A program made the position numbers and the translations under genes. DNA of 64,000 bases from contig NZ_SJNT01000003.1 in assembly GCF_004331035.1 (NCBI RefSeq), forward strand, positions 62,001-126,000, given 5' to 3'. This DNA comes from Acinetobacter sp. ANC 4910 (lineage in GTDB: Bacteria > Pseudomonadota > Gammaproteobacteria > Pseudomonadales > Moraxellaceae). The notes below the pieces were generated by a model, which was not told where the DNA came from, ran no database searches, and worked only from the letters and a program-made list of their open reading frames with translations. Below, piece by piece: positions 47,338 to 55,729 of this stretch. Position 1 is the first letter of the stretch, and the number at the start of each line of letters is the position of its first letter.

Positions 47338-47988
47338 TTAAAAAATTTTAAATAACTCATCTATTCTATAAAAAGAATTTTGATCTTTCATAATCAAATA
47401 CCCATTCATCCTAGTTAGTCCTTTCTTCCTATCAACTATATTAAAATTTATTCTTTTTTCACCACTAAAAGATATAGTTAGTGATTTATTATGTATCTTA
47501 CTTTGTTCTTTATAATAAAGAATACATTTCCCATCTACAGGATCAATAAAAAATTCACTTTTTTGTATTTCTTGAGAATTTAAGAACATTAAGCATTGAA
47601 TTAAAGAATTATGATTTACCTCATTATCCTTTATTAACTGAGAAATATTATCTAGCTGTTTTTTAATTTCTTTACTACTAATTTTATTTTTCAGCTTGAA
47701 TAGTAATTCATTTATAGTTTCAGTACAGATCATACTCTCATTCAAAACATTACTATAAATTTTCCAAGATAGAGCACTATTAATTCCTAGCATTTCTTTT
47801 ATTTCAATAAAAAAATTTTTCTTATTATCATTAATCAATCTATCGTTAATTATTTTTTCTCTTTCAAATGCATTAGTATTAGCATAATTTTTTGTGCTAA
47901 TAGTATTAGTATAATTTTTAAAACTATTAGTATTAGTGTAAGCTATAAAATCATTTTCTTTACCCATTTCCATTTTAAAATAAGACAT
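47338..47988 (-). CDS. unknown protein B of a three-gene operon, with N-terminal repeats
   Basis: 216 aa, not recognised. The N-terminal part has three copies of a 9-aa unit (YTNTNSFKN, YTNTISTKN, YANTNAFER). It is followed by a Lys/Asn/Ile-rich helical region (LINDNKKNFFIEIKEMLGI) and a strand-rich C-terminus (LTISFSGEKRINFNIV). No Cys-rich motif except two separate Cys. The ATG (47988) has GAGAGAG just before it; a GTG two codons earlier overlaps the previous stop. Very AT-rich, hence likely foreign. Confidence 0.6.
   Translation of the reverse strand: MSYFKMEMGKENDFIAYTNTNSFKNYTNTISTKNYANTNAFEREKIINDRLINDNKKNFFIEIKEMLGINSALSWKIYSNVLNESMICTETINELLFKLKNKISSKEIKKQLDNISQLIKDNEVNHNSLIQCLMFLNSQEIQKSEFFIDPVDGKCILYYKEQSKIHNKSLTISFSGEKRINFNIVDRKKGLTRMNGYLIMKDQNSFYRIDELFKIF
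47875..47950. repeat. 27-bp tandem repeats in the operon's second gene
   Basis: Three imperfect 27-nt units rich in TTAGTATTAG-type words encode the 9-aa repeats of protein B. Such repeats can change copy number by slippage while keeping the frame. Confidence 0.6.
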
Positions 47989-47990
47989 TT

Positions 47991-48257
47991 TCACTCTCTC
48001 TCACAATTTATATTTTGGCTTTGGAAATGCTCTTCAATTGCCTGTTTTAAAGTTAATGCAACATCATTAGGTAGTACATGTGAGGAAATTAGAGCATTTT
48101 CATCATGATTATTAATACCATCGAGAAAATTTACTATTAAAAAATCTTCAGCACCTTTTACGGTTAGGCCAGTAACCAAAACAGGAGGAGAAACAGTAGT
48201 ATTACGTCTATATAGTGGCGGTTTTTGCTTTTTTAAATGCGTTGGTATTTTTGCCAT
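47991..48257 (-). CDS. unknown protein A of a three-gene operon, 88 aa
   Basis: Not recognised. Basic N-terminus (MAKIPTHLKKQKPPLYRRNT), then a strand-rich part (VLVTGLTVKGAEDFLIVNFLDG) and a helix (DVALTLKQAIEEHFQ). First gene of an operon whose second gene starts 2 nt before its end or just after. No signal peptide. The basic start could bind DNA or RNA. Confidence 0.6.
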   Translation of the reverse strand: MAKIPTHLKKQKPPLYRRNTTVSPPVLVTGLTVKGAEDFLIVNFLDGINNHDENALISSHVLPNDVALTLKQAIEEHFQSQNINCERE

Positions 48258-48365
48258 AATTACATCTCTATATACCTAATTTTGTTAGGCAACAATAACC
48301 TAAACTTCTTTAAAAATCAAACTTTAGGTTTTATTTCCTATATTAAGCCTTTTCAATAACTTAAA

Positions 48366-48385
48366 AAAGCGCCCTTAGGCGCTTT
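48366..48385 (-). terminator. terminator of the ImmA/IrrE gene
   Basis: AAAGCGCC / GGCGCTTT with a CTTA loop and six T on the minus strand, overlapping the last codons of the gene. Confidence 0.8.
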
Positions 48386-49460
48386 CTTCTACAACTCTTA
48401 AAACTCTAGGTTTTCTTGGAATTTCCATTCCAACCAAATTTTGAAGAAAACCAACATTCACATCCAAAGCTTTAGCTATATCTTCTGCAAAAATTTTCTT
48501 TTTTGTGAGCATAGCAAAGCAGGCTTGGAGGAGTTCAGGCTTTTCCTTAGGAATTAAATGATCTTCTTTTTCAGTAATGGATTCACTATTTTTTCTCAAA
48601 GCAATTACACCACTGGTGTATTGTTCTTGAGTCAATAAACCTAAAGACTTCGCTCTATATAGAATCGCAGCCTTACTTACCTTCCAAGTTTGTTTAAACT
48701 CACTCAATTTAGACCAGTTGTAACGACCGCCTCTAAACCATGTAGGAAAATGAGTTCGCATCATTGTTTGAGGAATCAATAGTGCAGATGCAAACTGATT
48801 TGCCTCAGACTCAGTGATACGATCACCAGTCACCATGCCATCGTGAAGTACTAAATGGCCAAGCTCGTGAGCAAGGTCAAAACGCTGACGGCATTCACTT
48901 TCTTTTGCTTCATTACGAACAAATATTGGACGTGCCGTTGCCAAAGAAAGCGCATCCACTTCACTTGATAATGAGCGGAAAGTTGTAACAACTACACCAT
49001 GTGACTCACATAGGCGAATCATATTACTAATTGGACCTAAACCAAGCCCCCAATCAGCACGGCATTGCTCAGCTATAGCTTCTATAGAGCTAGAACGATC
49101 AGAGCCTTGAATATCATATTTAGGCAATCTAAGTTTAGAATCCAGATATTCAGTCAAACGCCTAATGTATTCTCCACGTGCAATCACAACTTGTTTTGTT
49201 GCAACCTTTGTAGATCTCAAACTTCTAAAGTGGATTTGGTCTTCCTGCAATACAGGTTTTACATGAGTAAATAACTCTTCAGGAACATTAAAGTAAGTGG
49301 CAGCTTGTTGAATAAATTGAGGACTTGGTATGGTCTGACCTGTCTCAACTTTGTGAACATACTGCCGTGTGCACTCAAGGTGCTGACCTAACTCTTCCAA
49401 AGACAGTTGATTAAACTGTCTCAGAAGCTTTAGTTCTAATCCATTAAAAGGCGTGTTCAT
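48375..49460 (-). CDS. XRE-ImmA/IrrE fusion metallopeptidase
   Basis: 361 aa. N-terminal XRE helix-turn-helix (about residues 8-62: LSLEELGQHLECTRQYVHKVETG). C-terminal ImmA/IrrE (M78) zinc peptidase with FDLAHELGHLVLHDG (about 190-204) and the third-ligand region SEANQFASALLIP. ImmA-type peptidases cleave phage repressors; XRE-fused forms occur in prophages and toxin-antitoxin or defence pairs. It follows the 206-aa gene by 20 nt. Its operator is probably the iterated boxes before that gene. Cargo of the prophage, not part of P2. Confidence 0.88.
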   Translation of the reverse strand: MNTPFNGLELKLLRQFNQLSLEELGQHLECTRQYVHKVETGQTIPSPQFIQQAATYFNVPEELFTHVKPVLQEDQIHFRSLRSTKVATKQVVIARGEYIRRLTEYLDSKLRLPKYDIQGSDRSSSIEAIAEQCRADWGLGLGPISNMIRLCESHGVVVTTFRSLSSEVDALSLATARPIFVRNEAKESECRQRFDLAHELGHLVLHDGMVTGDRITESEANQFASALLIPQTMMRTHFPTWFRGGRYNWSKLSEFKQTWKVSKAAILYRAKSLGLLTQEQYTSGVIALRKNSESITEKEDHLIPKEKPELLQACFAMLTKKKIFAEDIAKALDVNVGFLQNLVGMEIPRKPRVLRVVEESA

Positions 49461-49480
49461 AATGACATTGCTTGTTACTA

Positions 49481-50101
49481 CTATTTAAATTTGGTATCCA
49501 AATCTTCATCTTGAAGATCGTCTTCATCAGGATCTCCAATCAATGGAGCATCTAAATGAATAGACTCAGGAGTAATTGGATCTACTAAATGTAACTTATT
49601 ACCATCTAGATTGTCATTAGATCCCCAATAAGCTACAGGCACAGTGGCTAGATTAAAGCCTACAAATTCAACAAAAGCCTCTTCTTCTTCTGACTTAGGT
49701 TCATTCAAGATGAACTTCCAAATGACAGGTTGATTATCATCTACCTGAAATAGGTCATAATTCGTTGGCGTATATTTTCTTAATTTTAATGATTTAGGAT
49801 CTGTAAAGTCACCTTTACAGAAGCCTATCTGAGCATAACCAATTTGAAAAACGAATCTAAACGTCCCATCTTTTAAATGAACGTCTACAGGACAGTCCTG
49901 TGATGCGATTAATTTTTTAAATTGTTCATACGTACGACCAAATATTGCTGTACCGCGAGTATAGTTATTATCATTTTCACTATTTAAAATTTCGTGAACA
50001 TCATAATAAATTTCAAGCATTGGTGTAGCGAAGTATTCGAGCACTTCATTGGTTAACTGGGGTTCGAATACGGAGGGAGGGTGTAACTTTGTTTCTTTCA
50101 T
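49481..50101 (-). CDS. unknown partner of the ImmA/IrrE protein, 206 aa
   Basis: Not recognised. Soluble and acidic: strand-rich middle (DVHLKDGTFRFVFQIGYAQIGFCKGD), a Trp-containing strand VIWKFILNE, and a very acidic C-terminus (DPDEDDLQDEDLD). It is the first gene of a two-gene operon with the XRE-ImmA/IrrE fusion. Such pairs can be toxin and regulator; the layout resembles RosmerTA-like defence pairs, but I can show this only by context. An iterated operator lies upstream. Confidence 0.7.
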   Translation of the reverse strand: MKETKLHPPSVFEPQLTNEVLEYFATPMLEIYYDVHEILNSENDNNYTRGTAIFGRTYEQFKKLIASQDCPVDVHLKDGTFRFVFQIGYAQIGFCKGDFTDPKSLKLRKYTPTNYDLFQVDDNQPVIWKFILNEPKSEEEEAFVEFVGFNLATVPVAYWGSNDNLDGNKLHLVDPITPESIHLDAPLIGDPDEDDLQDEDLDTKFK

Positions 50102-50106
50102 TAAAA

Positions 50107-50209
50107 TTAGTCCAAAATAAATTTGAGATGTGGGTTAAAATCAAAATAGGACTAATTAATTATTTTGTCAACCAAATTTTAGGACTAAAACTTAGATTTG
50201 TCAACTAAA
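50107..50209. promoter_or_regulatory. 33-bp iterated operator before the ImmA/IrrE operon
   Basis: The unit GGACTAA-N11-GTCAAC occurs twice, at 50149-50172 and 50182-50205, exactly 33 bp apart (three helical turns). An inverted TTAGTCC lies at 50107-50113, next to the start of the 206-aa gene. It fits binding of several dimers of the XRE protein to one face of the DNA. Confidence 0.65.
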
Positions 50210-50301
50210 CGCTTATTCATACGACTTTCTAACTAGATTCATTGAGCAAACAAGCTGAGAGTTGTTAGACTTCGGCTAATGTTTTGACTTTAAAATAATT
50301 T

Positions 50302-50523
50302 ATGAAATTTTTACTTATTTTAGTTTTTGGGTTCACTTCCATCCAAGTTTATGCAAAAAAATGCGCTGACTTTTCTACTCAGCAGCAAGCACAGAAATGG
50401 TATGAACAACGTAAAAACTCAGGACAAACAGGCTGGAAAAGTTTAGACCGCCACGGTGATGGTCAAGCATGTGACTGCTTGCCAGGTGGAAGTGGTAAGA
50501 AGTGCCCGAAAAAGAAAAGATAA
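50302..50523 (+). CDS. secreted excalibur-domain protein
   Basis: 73 aa. Signal peptide MKFLLILVFGFTSIQVYA, then a mature part of 55 aa with four Cys. The pattern CADFSTQQQAQKWYEQ ... LDRHGDGQACDCL is the excalibur calcium-binding fold (DxDxDG with His in place of one Asp). Such proteins are often secreted with nucleases. It is a single gene on the strand opposite to its neighbours. Role in the prophage unknown. Confidence 0.82.
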   Translation: MKFLLILVFGFTSIQVYAKKCADFSTQQQAQKWYEQRKNSGQTGWKSLDRHGDGQACDCLPGGSGKKCPKKKR

Positions 50524-50539
50524 AGCGCCTCACGGCGCT
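50524..50539. terminator. hairpin between the excalibur gene and higA
   Basis: AGCGCC / GGCGCT with a TCAC loop, without a long T run; can serve both convergent genes. Confidence 0.55.
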
Positions 50540-50543
50540 CTAC

Positions 50544-50828
50544 TTATGCAAAATCCTGAACCAGTTTCTTTATAACTGGTCGCTGACGCTGACTCGCATT
50601 CCATAAGTCATGTTGCATCTGTAAATTCAACCAAAACTCTGGAGAAGTTTCCAAAGCTTCACTTAAACGAATTGCCATATCTGCTGAAATACCTGTATGA
50701 CCATTCAAAATACGAGAAAGATTTGCACGAGTAACGCCTAGTGCTTGAGCTGCCTCCGTCACAGGAGTTTCACCAATGTATTCCCGTAACATTTCACCAG
50801 GATGTGGTGCATTGAACATCATATTCAT
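50544..50828 (-). CDS. higA: HigA-type antitoxin
   Basis: 94 aa. XRE helix-turn-helix of the HigA group: HPGEMLREYI near the start, VTEAAQALGVTRANLSRILNG (DNA-reading helix) and ISADMAIRLSEALETSPEFWLNLQ, the family signature. It neutralises HigB and represses the operon. It lies 24 nt after the toxin gene, in the toxin-first order that is typical of higBA. The symmetric operator upstream of higB is the likely binding site. Confidence 0.92.
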   Translation of the reverse strand: MNMMFNAPHPGEMLREYIGETPVTEAAQALGVTRANLSRILNGHTGISADMAIRLSEALETSPEFWLNLQMQHDLWNASQRQRPVIKKLVQDFA

Positions 50829-50852
50829 TTTAGTACTCCTGCGCTGAAAGGC

Positions 50853-51134
50853 TTAGTGATAGTCCAGATAATCCACAATGTAGACATCACCATCTTCAAA
50901 TTTAAAAATTACCCGCCAATTACCATTTACAGTTAGTGACCATTGATCTTGTAGATTTCCACTCAATTTGTGCAAACGCCAATTTGGTGGAGTTCTTAAA
51001 TCATTCACTGTGGAAGCAGCATGTAATGCCGCAAGGATTAAACGTAATTTGGCAGAATGCGCTGCTTGAATACCTGCTGTTGTACCAGTTTGGAAAAAAG
51101 CCTGAAGACCTTTATGTTTAAAACTCTTAATCAA
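50853..51134 (-). CDS. higB: HigB-type mRNA-cleaving toxin
   Basis: 93 aa, RelE/HigB ribosome-dependent ribonuclease. MIKSFKHKGLQAFF at the start, RTPPNWRLHKLSG and the end NWRVIFKFEDGDVYIVDYLDYH match HigB; basic Arg/His/Tyr residues of the active site are present. It starts with TTG, after a GGATG ribosome-like site. A weak start could keep toxin levels low. First gene of the operon, with higA behind. Confidence 0.92.
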   Translation of the reverse strand: MIKSFKHKGLQAFFQTGTTAGIQAAHSAKLRLILAALHAASTVNDLRTPPNWRLHKLSGNLQDQWSLTVNGNWRVIFKFEDGDVYIVDYLDYH

Positions 51135-51150
51135 GCTTTAGCATCCATTC

Positions 51151-51174
51151 GTATAGCGTATATATACAATATAC
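51151..51174. promoter_or_regulatory. 24-bp dyad operator of higBA
   Basis: GTATA-N2-GTATATATAC-N2-TATAC, perfectly centred at 51162.5, 16-40 nt upstream of the higB start codon. The position and symmetry fit a HigA binding site that overlaps the promoter. Confidence 0.65.
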
Positions 51175-51187
51175 AGTAATAGAAAAA

Positions 51188-52171
51188 TTATTCAATCTCT
51201 TTTACAGCCTCTATCCCACAGCTATACCCAAGTGACTTATCAATCGAATGAGTCACTTGCTCAATGATCCAGTTCCCGTTTATGCCCTCTCGTACTTCAC
51301 TGATCTCCAAAGGCATTTCAGCAGAAAGTAATGGATTACCTGGTAATGTCAGACTTAATGTTTCCTCTCCACGTTTGGCGGTATCTAAAGCTGACTGAGC
51401 CGCAACTTGTGCACTTTTGGCATCGGCATAACCATGTTTTAAACGGCGTATAGGTTCACCCTCACCCACTTTTACTTCATGCCGTTTGGCATTCTTACGC
51501 TCATTCCAGTAGGCAATTACAGTGCCCGCACTATCTTTAGAAATTTGCGTCATACGCCAACTGCTTAAGTCCCAACGGGTTAGACTGATAGATGCTAAAC
51601 CGCTTTCCCCACGTTTTAAAAAAAGTAATTTCCCACCCGCAGCTTTACAAATCACATCGTAACGTTTGGCGACTCGTAGTAAAAAGTTAATGTCCGACTC
51701 ATCCGACTGATCGAGGTGCGGTAGTTTTACCGCCTTCAAACTATCGCTTACTTTGGATGCTAAGCCATGTTCATTGGCAATTTTTTTAACCACATCATCA
51801 ATCGTGGTTTCTTTTGCCCATGATCGGGTTTTCTGCGACATAATGGAGGTCTTTCCATCTTTACTTTCAGTTTGGATACTTGCTCGGGCACGTATTGTCA
51901 TTCGCTCTGGCGGTCCTTCAAGCTCAATCTCATCCACAATGAAAACACCCATTTTGATCAGGTCGGCATCGTAGCCCATATAAACATCAAGCACCGCGCC
52001 TTTGGGTGGTAAGGTAATGGGTTGCTTAGGATCATCTGCCAAAATAATTTCACATAGATCCGACTCATATCCAGTCTTATCTGTCACTTTCATAGACAAC
52101 AAGAAATTAATAAGCACGGCGGTAATATCAGCACCATTTGCCACAACGCGAAAGCAAGGTTTTAATCCCAT
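51188..52171 (-). CDS. P2 gpD-like tail (hub) protein
   Basis: 327 aa. gpD of P2 forms the tail hub under the tube, next to the spike. Family blocks: DKTGYESDLCEIILADDP, AKETTIDDVVKKIANEHGLASKV, and FLLRVAKRYDVICKA, then RHEVKVGEGEP near the middle. It overlaps the X gene by 10 nt. It is the last of the tail operon; no ogr gene follows. Confidence 0.9.
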   Translation of the reverse strand: MGLKPCFRVVANGADITAVLINFLLSMKVTDKTGYESDLCEIILADDPKQPITLPPKGAVLDVYMGYDADLIKMGVFIVDEIELEGPPERMTIRARASIQTESKDGKTSIMSQKTRSWAKETTIDDVVKKIANEHGLASKVSDSLKAVKLPHLDQSDESDINFLLRVAKRYDVICKAAGGKLLFLKRGESGLASISLTRWDLSSWRMTQISKDSAGTVIAYWNERKNAKRHEVKVGEGEPIRRLKHGYADAKSAQVAAQSALDTAKRGEETLSLTLPGNPLLSAEMPLEISEVREGINGNWIIEQVTHSIDKSLGYSCGIEAVKEIE

Positions 52172-52377
52172 AATTTCACCTGCTTGTTAGAAATGACCGT
52201 AGACTGCTCTTGTTCAGGTAAAGTAATGAGTAAGCCTTCAGGCAACACAGCACCATAGTCTGCCAAGCCAATATTGATCTCCAAGATTGATTCCACAATA
52301 CGGTTATTGGTATTGCCATAATACTGATAGGCAATCTGATCTAACACATCACCCTCTTTGGTTTGATACTGTGCCAT
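52162..52377 (-). CDS. P2 gpX-like tail protein (LysM-like)
   Basis: 71 aa. Small tail protein X with a LysM-like fold: QYQTKEGDVLDQIAYQYYG at the start and VLPEGLLITLPE at the end. Its stop region overlaps gene D. In P2-like phages it lies between U and D, as here. Confidence 0.88.
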   Translation of the reverse strand: MAQYQTKEGDVLDQIAYQYYGNTNNRIVESILEINIGLADYGAVLPEGLLITLPEQEQSTVISNKQVKLWD

Positions 52378-52379
52378 GT

Positions 52380-52838
52380 TTAAAATCCTAGTGAGTTTTT
52401 AACTTTAGCAACCAATCCAAGTAACGATGCACTATTGGATTCCTTCCGCAGAGTAATCGTAAATTCCTGACGGCGCGGTACGCCAAATGCTGCAAATTTG
52501 GTCTGTCCTTCATCTATCTGCGTAATACACCAGTAGCCTTCTATACGGCCTGTACCCGTAGTCAATAACAATGGTTCACCCTTTGCAGCTAAAGCACGTA
52601 AGCTATGCAATTGCCCCGTACCACCTTTAAATTCTGGAAATACGATACCTGTTAATGTCTGTGTATCTTCACCTGGTCCTAAATATTGAAGATTGTCCCA
52701 CCCGCCAAAAACTTCTTGAGCACCCCACTTATATTGAGTGCTTCGATTCAGCTCTTGATAGGCTGCGGTGTATATGCCGAACTTAAAGGTGCCTAATCGC
52801 ATCATGGTTAGGAATGAACCGTAGATTTGACCATCCAT
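52380..52838 (-). CDS. P2 gpU-like tail protein
   Basis: About 152 aa. gpU ends the tail tube. Family blocks: RLGTFKFGIYTAAYQELN, QYLGPGEDTQTLTGIVFPEFKGG and RQEFTITL. The ATG overlaps the stop of the tape measure gene in TAATG, so the two are translated together; an upstream start six codons earlier lies within gene T. Another ATG pair at codons 12-13 is possible. Confidence 0.88.
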   Translation of the reverse strand: MDGQIYGSFLTMMRLGTFKFGIYTAAYQELNRSTQYKWGAQEVFGGWDNLQYLGPGEDTQTLTGIVFPEFKGGTGQLHSLRALAAKGEPLLLTTGTGRIEGYWCITQIDEGQTKFAAFGVPRRQEFTITLRKESNSASLLGLVAKVKNSLGF

Positions 52839-55729
52839 TATTGACTGTACCCCCAATCTAAATTACTGCTGCGTTGGATCACTGCATTAACTCGGTTAAT
52901 TTTTTGAGCAACCAAGTCCGCAAGTTGATTCACATCTTGCCCAGGTGCTGCATTAATCGTGAATGAATTAGTAATATTTTGCTGTGGTGCTACACGTTGA
53001 GCAGGTGCACGGGCAATTGTTGGAGGCACATGTGTAGGTCTTGCAACAGTTGGTGGGGATGATTGTGGCTCTGGTTTATTCAACCTAGTCTCACCAATTT
53101 GTGGAGTTGAAGGATTTCTCAACAACATATCACCAATTTTTTGTAAAGATGCTCGAGCAAATGATGGAGGTTCAGATCTTACAATTGCTGCTGCAGGTGG
53201 CTTTACACTTGGTGCTGTTGGTCGTTTTTCAAAAGTATCTAATACTTTGCCAAACTCTTGCTTCAATGCAGGCGTGCGACTTTGCATACCAACACCAATC
53301 CCATCAACAATAAACCCACCTAAGCCTGCCATTACACGTGATGGTGAATGAATATCCATTTTCTTAGTCATGAATGATGGCATGTAGTCATTGATGCTTT
53401 TCCAAACACTTTTTAATCGTTCAAAGCCAGTTAAAATCCCTGAAATCAAACCATCAATAATATTTTTGCCAATCGACATAAAGCTACTTGCAAGCCCAGA
53501 TAGAAACAGCTTAATTGCGTCAAAATTCTGGATGATGTAACCAAGCGGTGTAATCTTTAAGAAAATAGTGCAAAGCCCCGACCACGCAGTAGAAACAATA
53601 TTTTTAATTACTCCCCATGCACTCGACATGAATGTGCTGATAGCGGTCATTCCTGCATTAATCACACCTAATACAGTGCTAAAGGCTGATTGAATAAATG
53701 ATGAAATAGAAGTCCACACGGAACTGACAACGCTATAAACTGTATTAAATCCAATCGTAAAACAGGTTTTAATAGCATTTACGCCTGTCATAAAATAGCC
53801 AGAGATGGTTACCCATATTTGACCAAAGAAAGCTGTAATACTTGACCAATTTGCAATAATGATTCGAGGAATACCAATAAATGGCAAAAGCACATTTAAT
53901 AGTGGGTTGTCGGCAAATATGGTATCTACGCTTTTAATGATGTCTTTGACATAAGTTACACCTGTATTGAATACACCTTTTACACTCTCCCATGCTCCAG
54001 ATAACGTGGATTTAATACCATCCCAAGCCGAACCAATAGTTGACGTTACCCCGCTCCATAAATCTGAAAAGAATGCTTTTATCGGTTCCCAATTTTTATA
54101 AATTAAATATGCAGCACCCGCTACAACCGCAACTACTGCCGTAATTGCTAATACCATTGGATTGGCAAGCATCGCTTTACCAACAATCCCCAATACCGTA
54201 CCAATCATTTTTATCGGGGCAATCATTTTCGTTAGCATAGTAATAGCCACACCAGAACTACTACCCAAAACAGAAAAACTGCTTATAGCCAATGCAACAG
54301 GTCCAATAACTGTAGTTACACCAATTGCTAGTGCGGAAACTCCGCCTGCTACTGCTATTGCGCCTACGGCTACTTTGGTCAAGGTGGATGCTAAAGCAGG
54401 ATTCGCTTGTGCCCACGCTGTTACCGACCCAATAACTGTGGACATTTTCTCAGCCATTGATGATACGACTGGCAATAATGCTGTACCAATCGTAATCCCT
54501 AAACCTGTTGCGTTATTTTTAAGAAGTTGAAGTTTATTTGCGGTTGTATCTGCTCTTGCTTCATATTCCTTTTGCATCGAGCTATCCCAAGCCTTTTTAT
54601 TTGCTTGCGATACACTGTTTAGGTTTTTCTCTAATGCCTCCATGTTGGTTAGCAACGGCGCAATAGCACCCAATGATTCCGATCCAAATAAATCTTTTAG
54701 AATGGCGGCCTGTTTGTATTTATCTAAGCTGGCAATTTGCTTAAGCACCATAAGTGTGGTGCCATTGGCATCTTTCTGCATATCCTTTGCGACTTTGCCA
54801 TAATCCAAACCAAGTTCTTTATAGGCAGCAATTTGACCTTTTGTTGCAGACTCACCCGCAACCAAAGCAAGCATTGTATTTTTAATACCAGTTGCAGCAA
54901 TTTCCTCAGAAACCCCCATGCCTCGCATAGTTGCACCGAGTGCTGCAATACTAGAAGATGCAAAACCACCTACTTCACCCAGTGGTCCAATTCGCTGCAC
55001 AATTTCCATAATACCTTTGGCTGCAGCAGGCGTATTATTTCCTAAATGGTTAATCTGATCAGCAAGTGATGTGACCTGTTCTTGAGACATTTTAAAGGCT
55101 GTCCGCATTTCTGCCATTGCCTGACCAGATTCCGCAGCAGTAATATCAAATGCAACACCCATTTTCACAGCAGTTTCAGCAAACTTTGTTAATTCACCTG
55201 CAGCAATTCCAGACTGTGCACCAGATGCCACAATCGTAGCAATATCAGTAGCAGCCATCGGTAGAACCGTGGACATCTTAATAATTTCAGTGTTTAACGC
55301 TTTAAATTGAGAGTCTGTACCTGTAAATACCTTGTTTACATCAGCCATCGCACTTTCAAAATCAATTGCTAATTTAACGGGTACCACTGTTGCAGTGGCA
55401 GCGACTATCGACCCGCCTAATACTTTGGTTGCTCCGCCACGTACATTCTGGCGTAACTCTTCGACCTTATTTAGTCGTTCTTGTGCTTTGGTCAGTCGAT
55501 TAATTTCATCTGTAACGGCGGAATACTTTGCGCGTAAGTTATCAACATTCTTGCCCATACCTCCGAAGGTTTGAATAGCATGGCTCAAATCCGCCTGATT
55601 TCTTTTTAGCTTATTAACCTCTGTCCCAATTTTCCCTAATTGAGACGTGGTAGAACCTATTGCAGTTTTTAGACTCCCTGCAACTGCTCCACCTATTGTA
55701 ATCAGCGCATTAAGACGTTTATTTGCCAT
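52838..55729 (-). CDS. P2 gpT-like tape measure protein
   Basis: 963 aa. It sets tail length and is ejected with the DNA. Coiled-coil N-terminus (about 30-110: EVNKLKRNQADLSHA), the TP901-like core (FESAMADVNKVFTGTDSQFKAL, VASGAQSGIAAGEL, EEIAATGIKNTMLALVAG), hydrophobic stretches in the middle (about 430-560) for membrane passage, and repeats with Trp and Ile (SAWGVIKNIVSTAWSG). Starts in a hairpin. TAATG overlap with gene U. Confidence 0.93.
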   Translation of the reverse strand: MANKRLNALITIGGAVAGSLKTAIGSTTSQLGKIGTEVNKLKRNQADLSHAIQTFGGMGKNVDNLRAKYSAVTDEINRLTKAQERLNKVEELRQNVRGGATKVLGGSIVAATATVVPVKLAIDFESAMADVNKVFTGTDSQFKALNTEIIKMSTVLPMAATDIATIVASGAQSGIAAGELTKFAETAVKMGVAFDITAAESGQAMAEMRTAFKMSQEQVTSLADQINHLGNNTPAAAKGIMEIVQRIGPLGEVGGFASSSIAALGATMRGMGVSEEIAATGIKNTMLALVAGESATKGQIAAYKELGLDYGKVAKDMQKDANGTTLMVLKQIASLDKYKQAAILKDLFGSESLGAIAPLLTNMEALEKNLNSVSQANKKAWDSSMQKEYEARADTTANKLQLLKNNATGLGITIGTALLPVVSSMAEKMSTVIGSVTAWAQANPALASTLTKVAVGAIAVAGGVSALAIGVTTVIGPVALAISSFSVLGSSSGVAITMLTKMIAPIKMIGTVLGIVGKAMLANPMVLAITAVVAVVAGAAYLIYKNWEPIKAFFSDLWSGVTSTIGSAWDGIKSTLSGAWESVKGVFNTGVTYVKDIIKSVDTIFADNPLLNVLLPFIGIPRIIIANWSSITAFFGQIWVTISGYFMTGVNAIKTCFTIGFNTVYSVVSSVWTSISSFIQSAFSTVLGVINAGMTAISTFMSSAWGVIKNIVSTAWSGLCTIFLKITPLGYIIQNFDAIKLFLSGLASSFMSIGKNIIDGLISGILTGFERLKSVWKSINDYMPSFMTKKMDIHSPSRVMAGLGGFIVDGIGVGMQSRTPALKQEFGKVLDTFEKRPTAPSVKPPAAAIVRSEPPSFARASLQKIGDMLLRNPSTPQIGETRLNKPEPQSSPPTVARPTHVPPTIARAPAQRVAPQQNITNSFTINAAPGQDVNQLADLVAQKINRVNAVIQRSSNLDWGYSQ

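Noticed and set aside
47875..47950. CRISPR-like array
   Set aside because: The repeats are contiguous, without spacers, and encode an in-frame amino acid repeat.
50830..51190. P2 ogr late activator gene after gene D
   Set aside because: Only higBA is found there; no small zinc-finger frame with the ogr Cys pattern is visible.
52002..55574. Plus-strand frames opposite tail genes (e.g. 54162-54530, 54737-55045)
   Set aside because: Antisense shadows of the tape measure and D genes without independent support.
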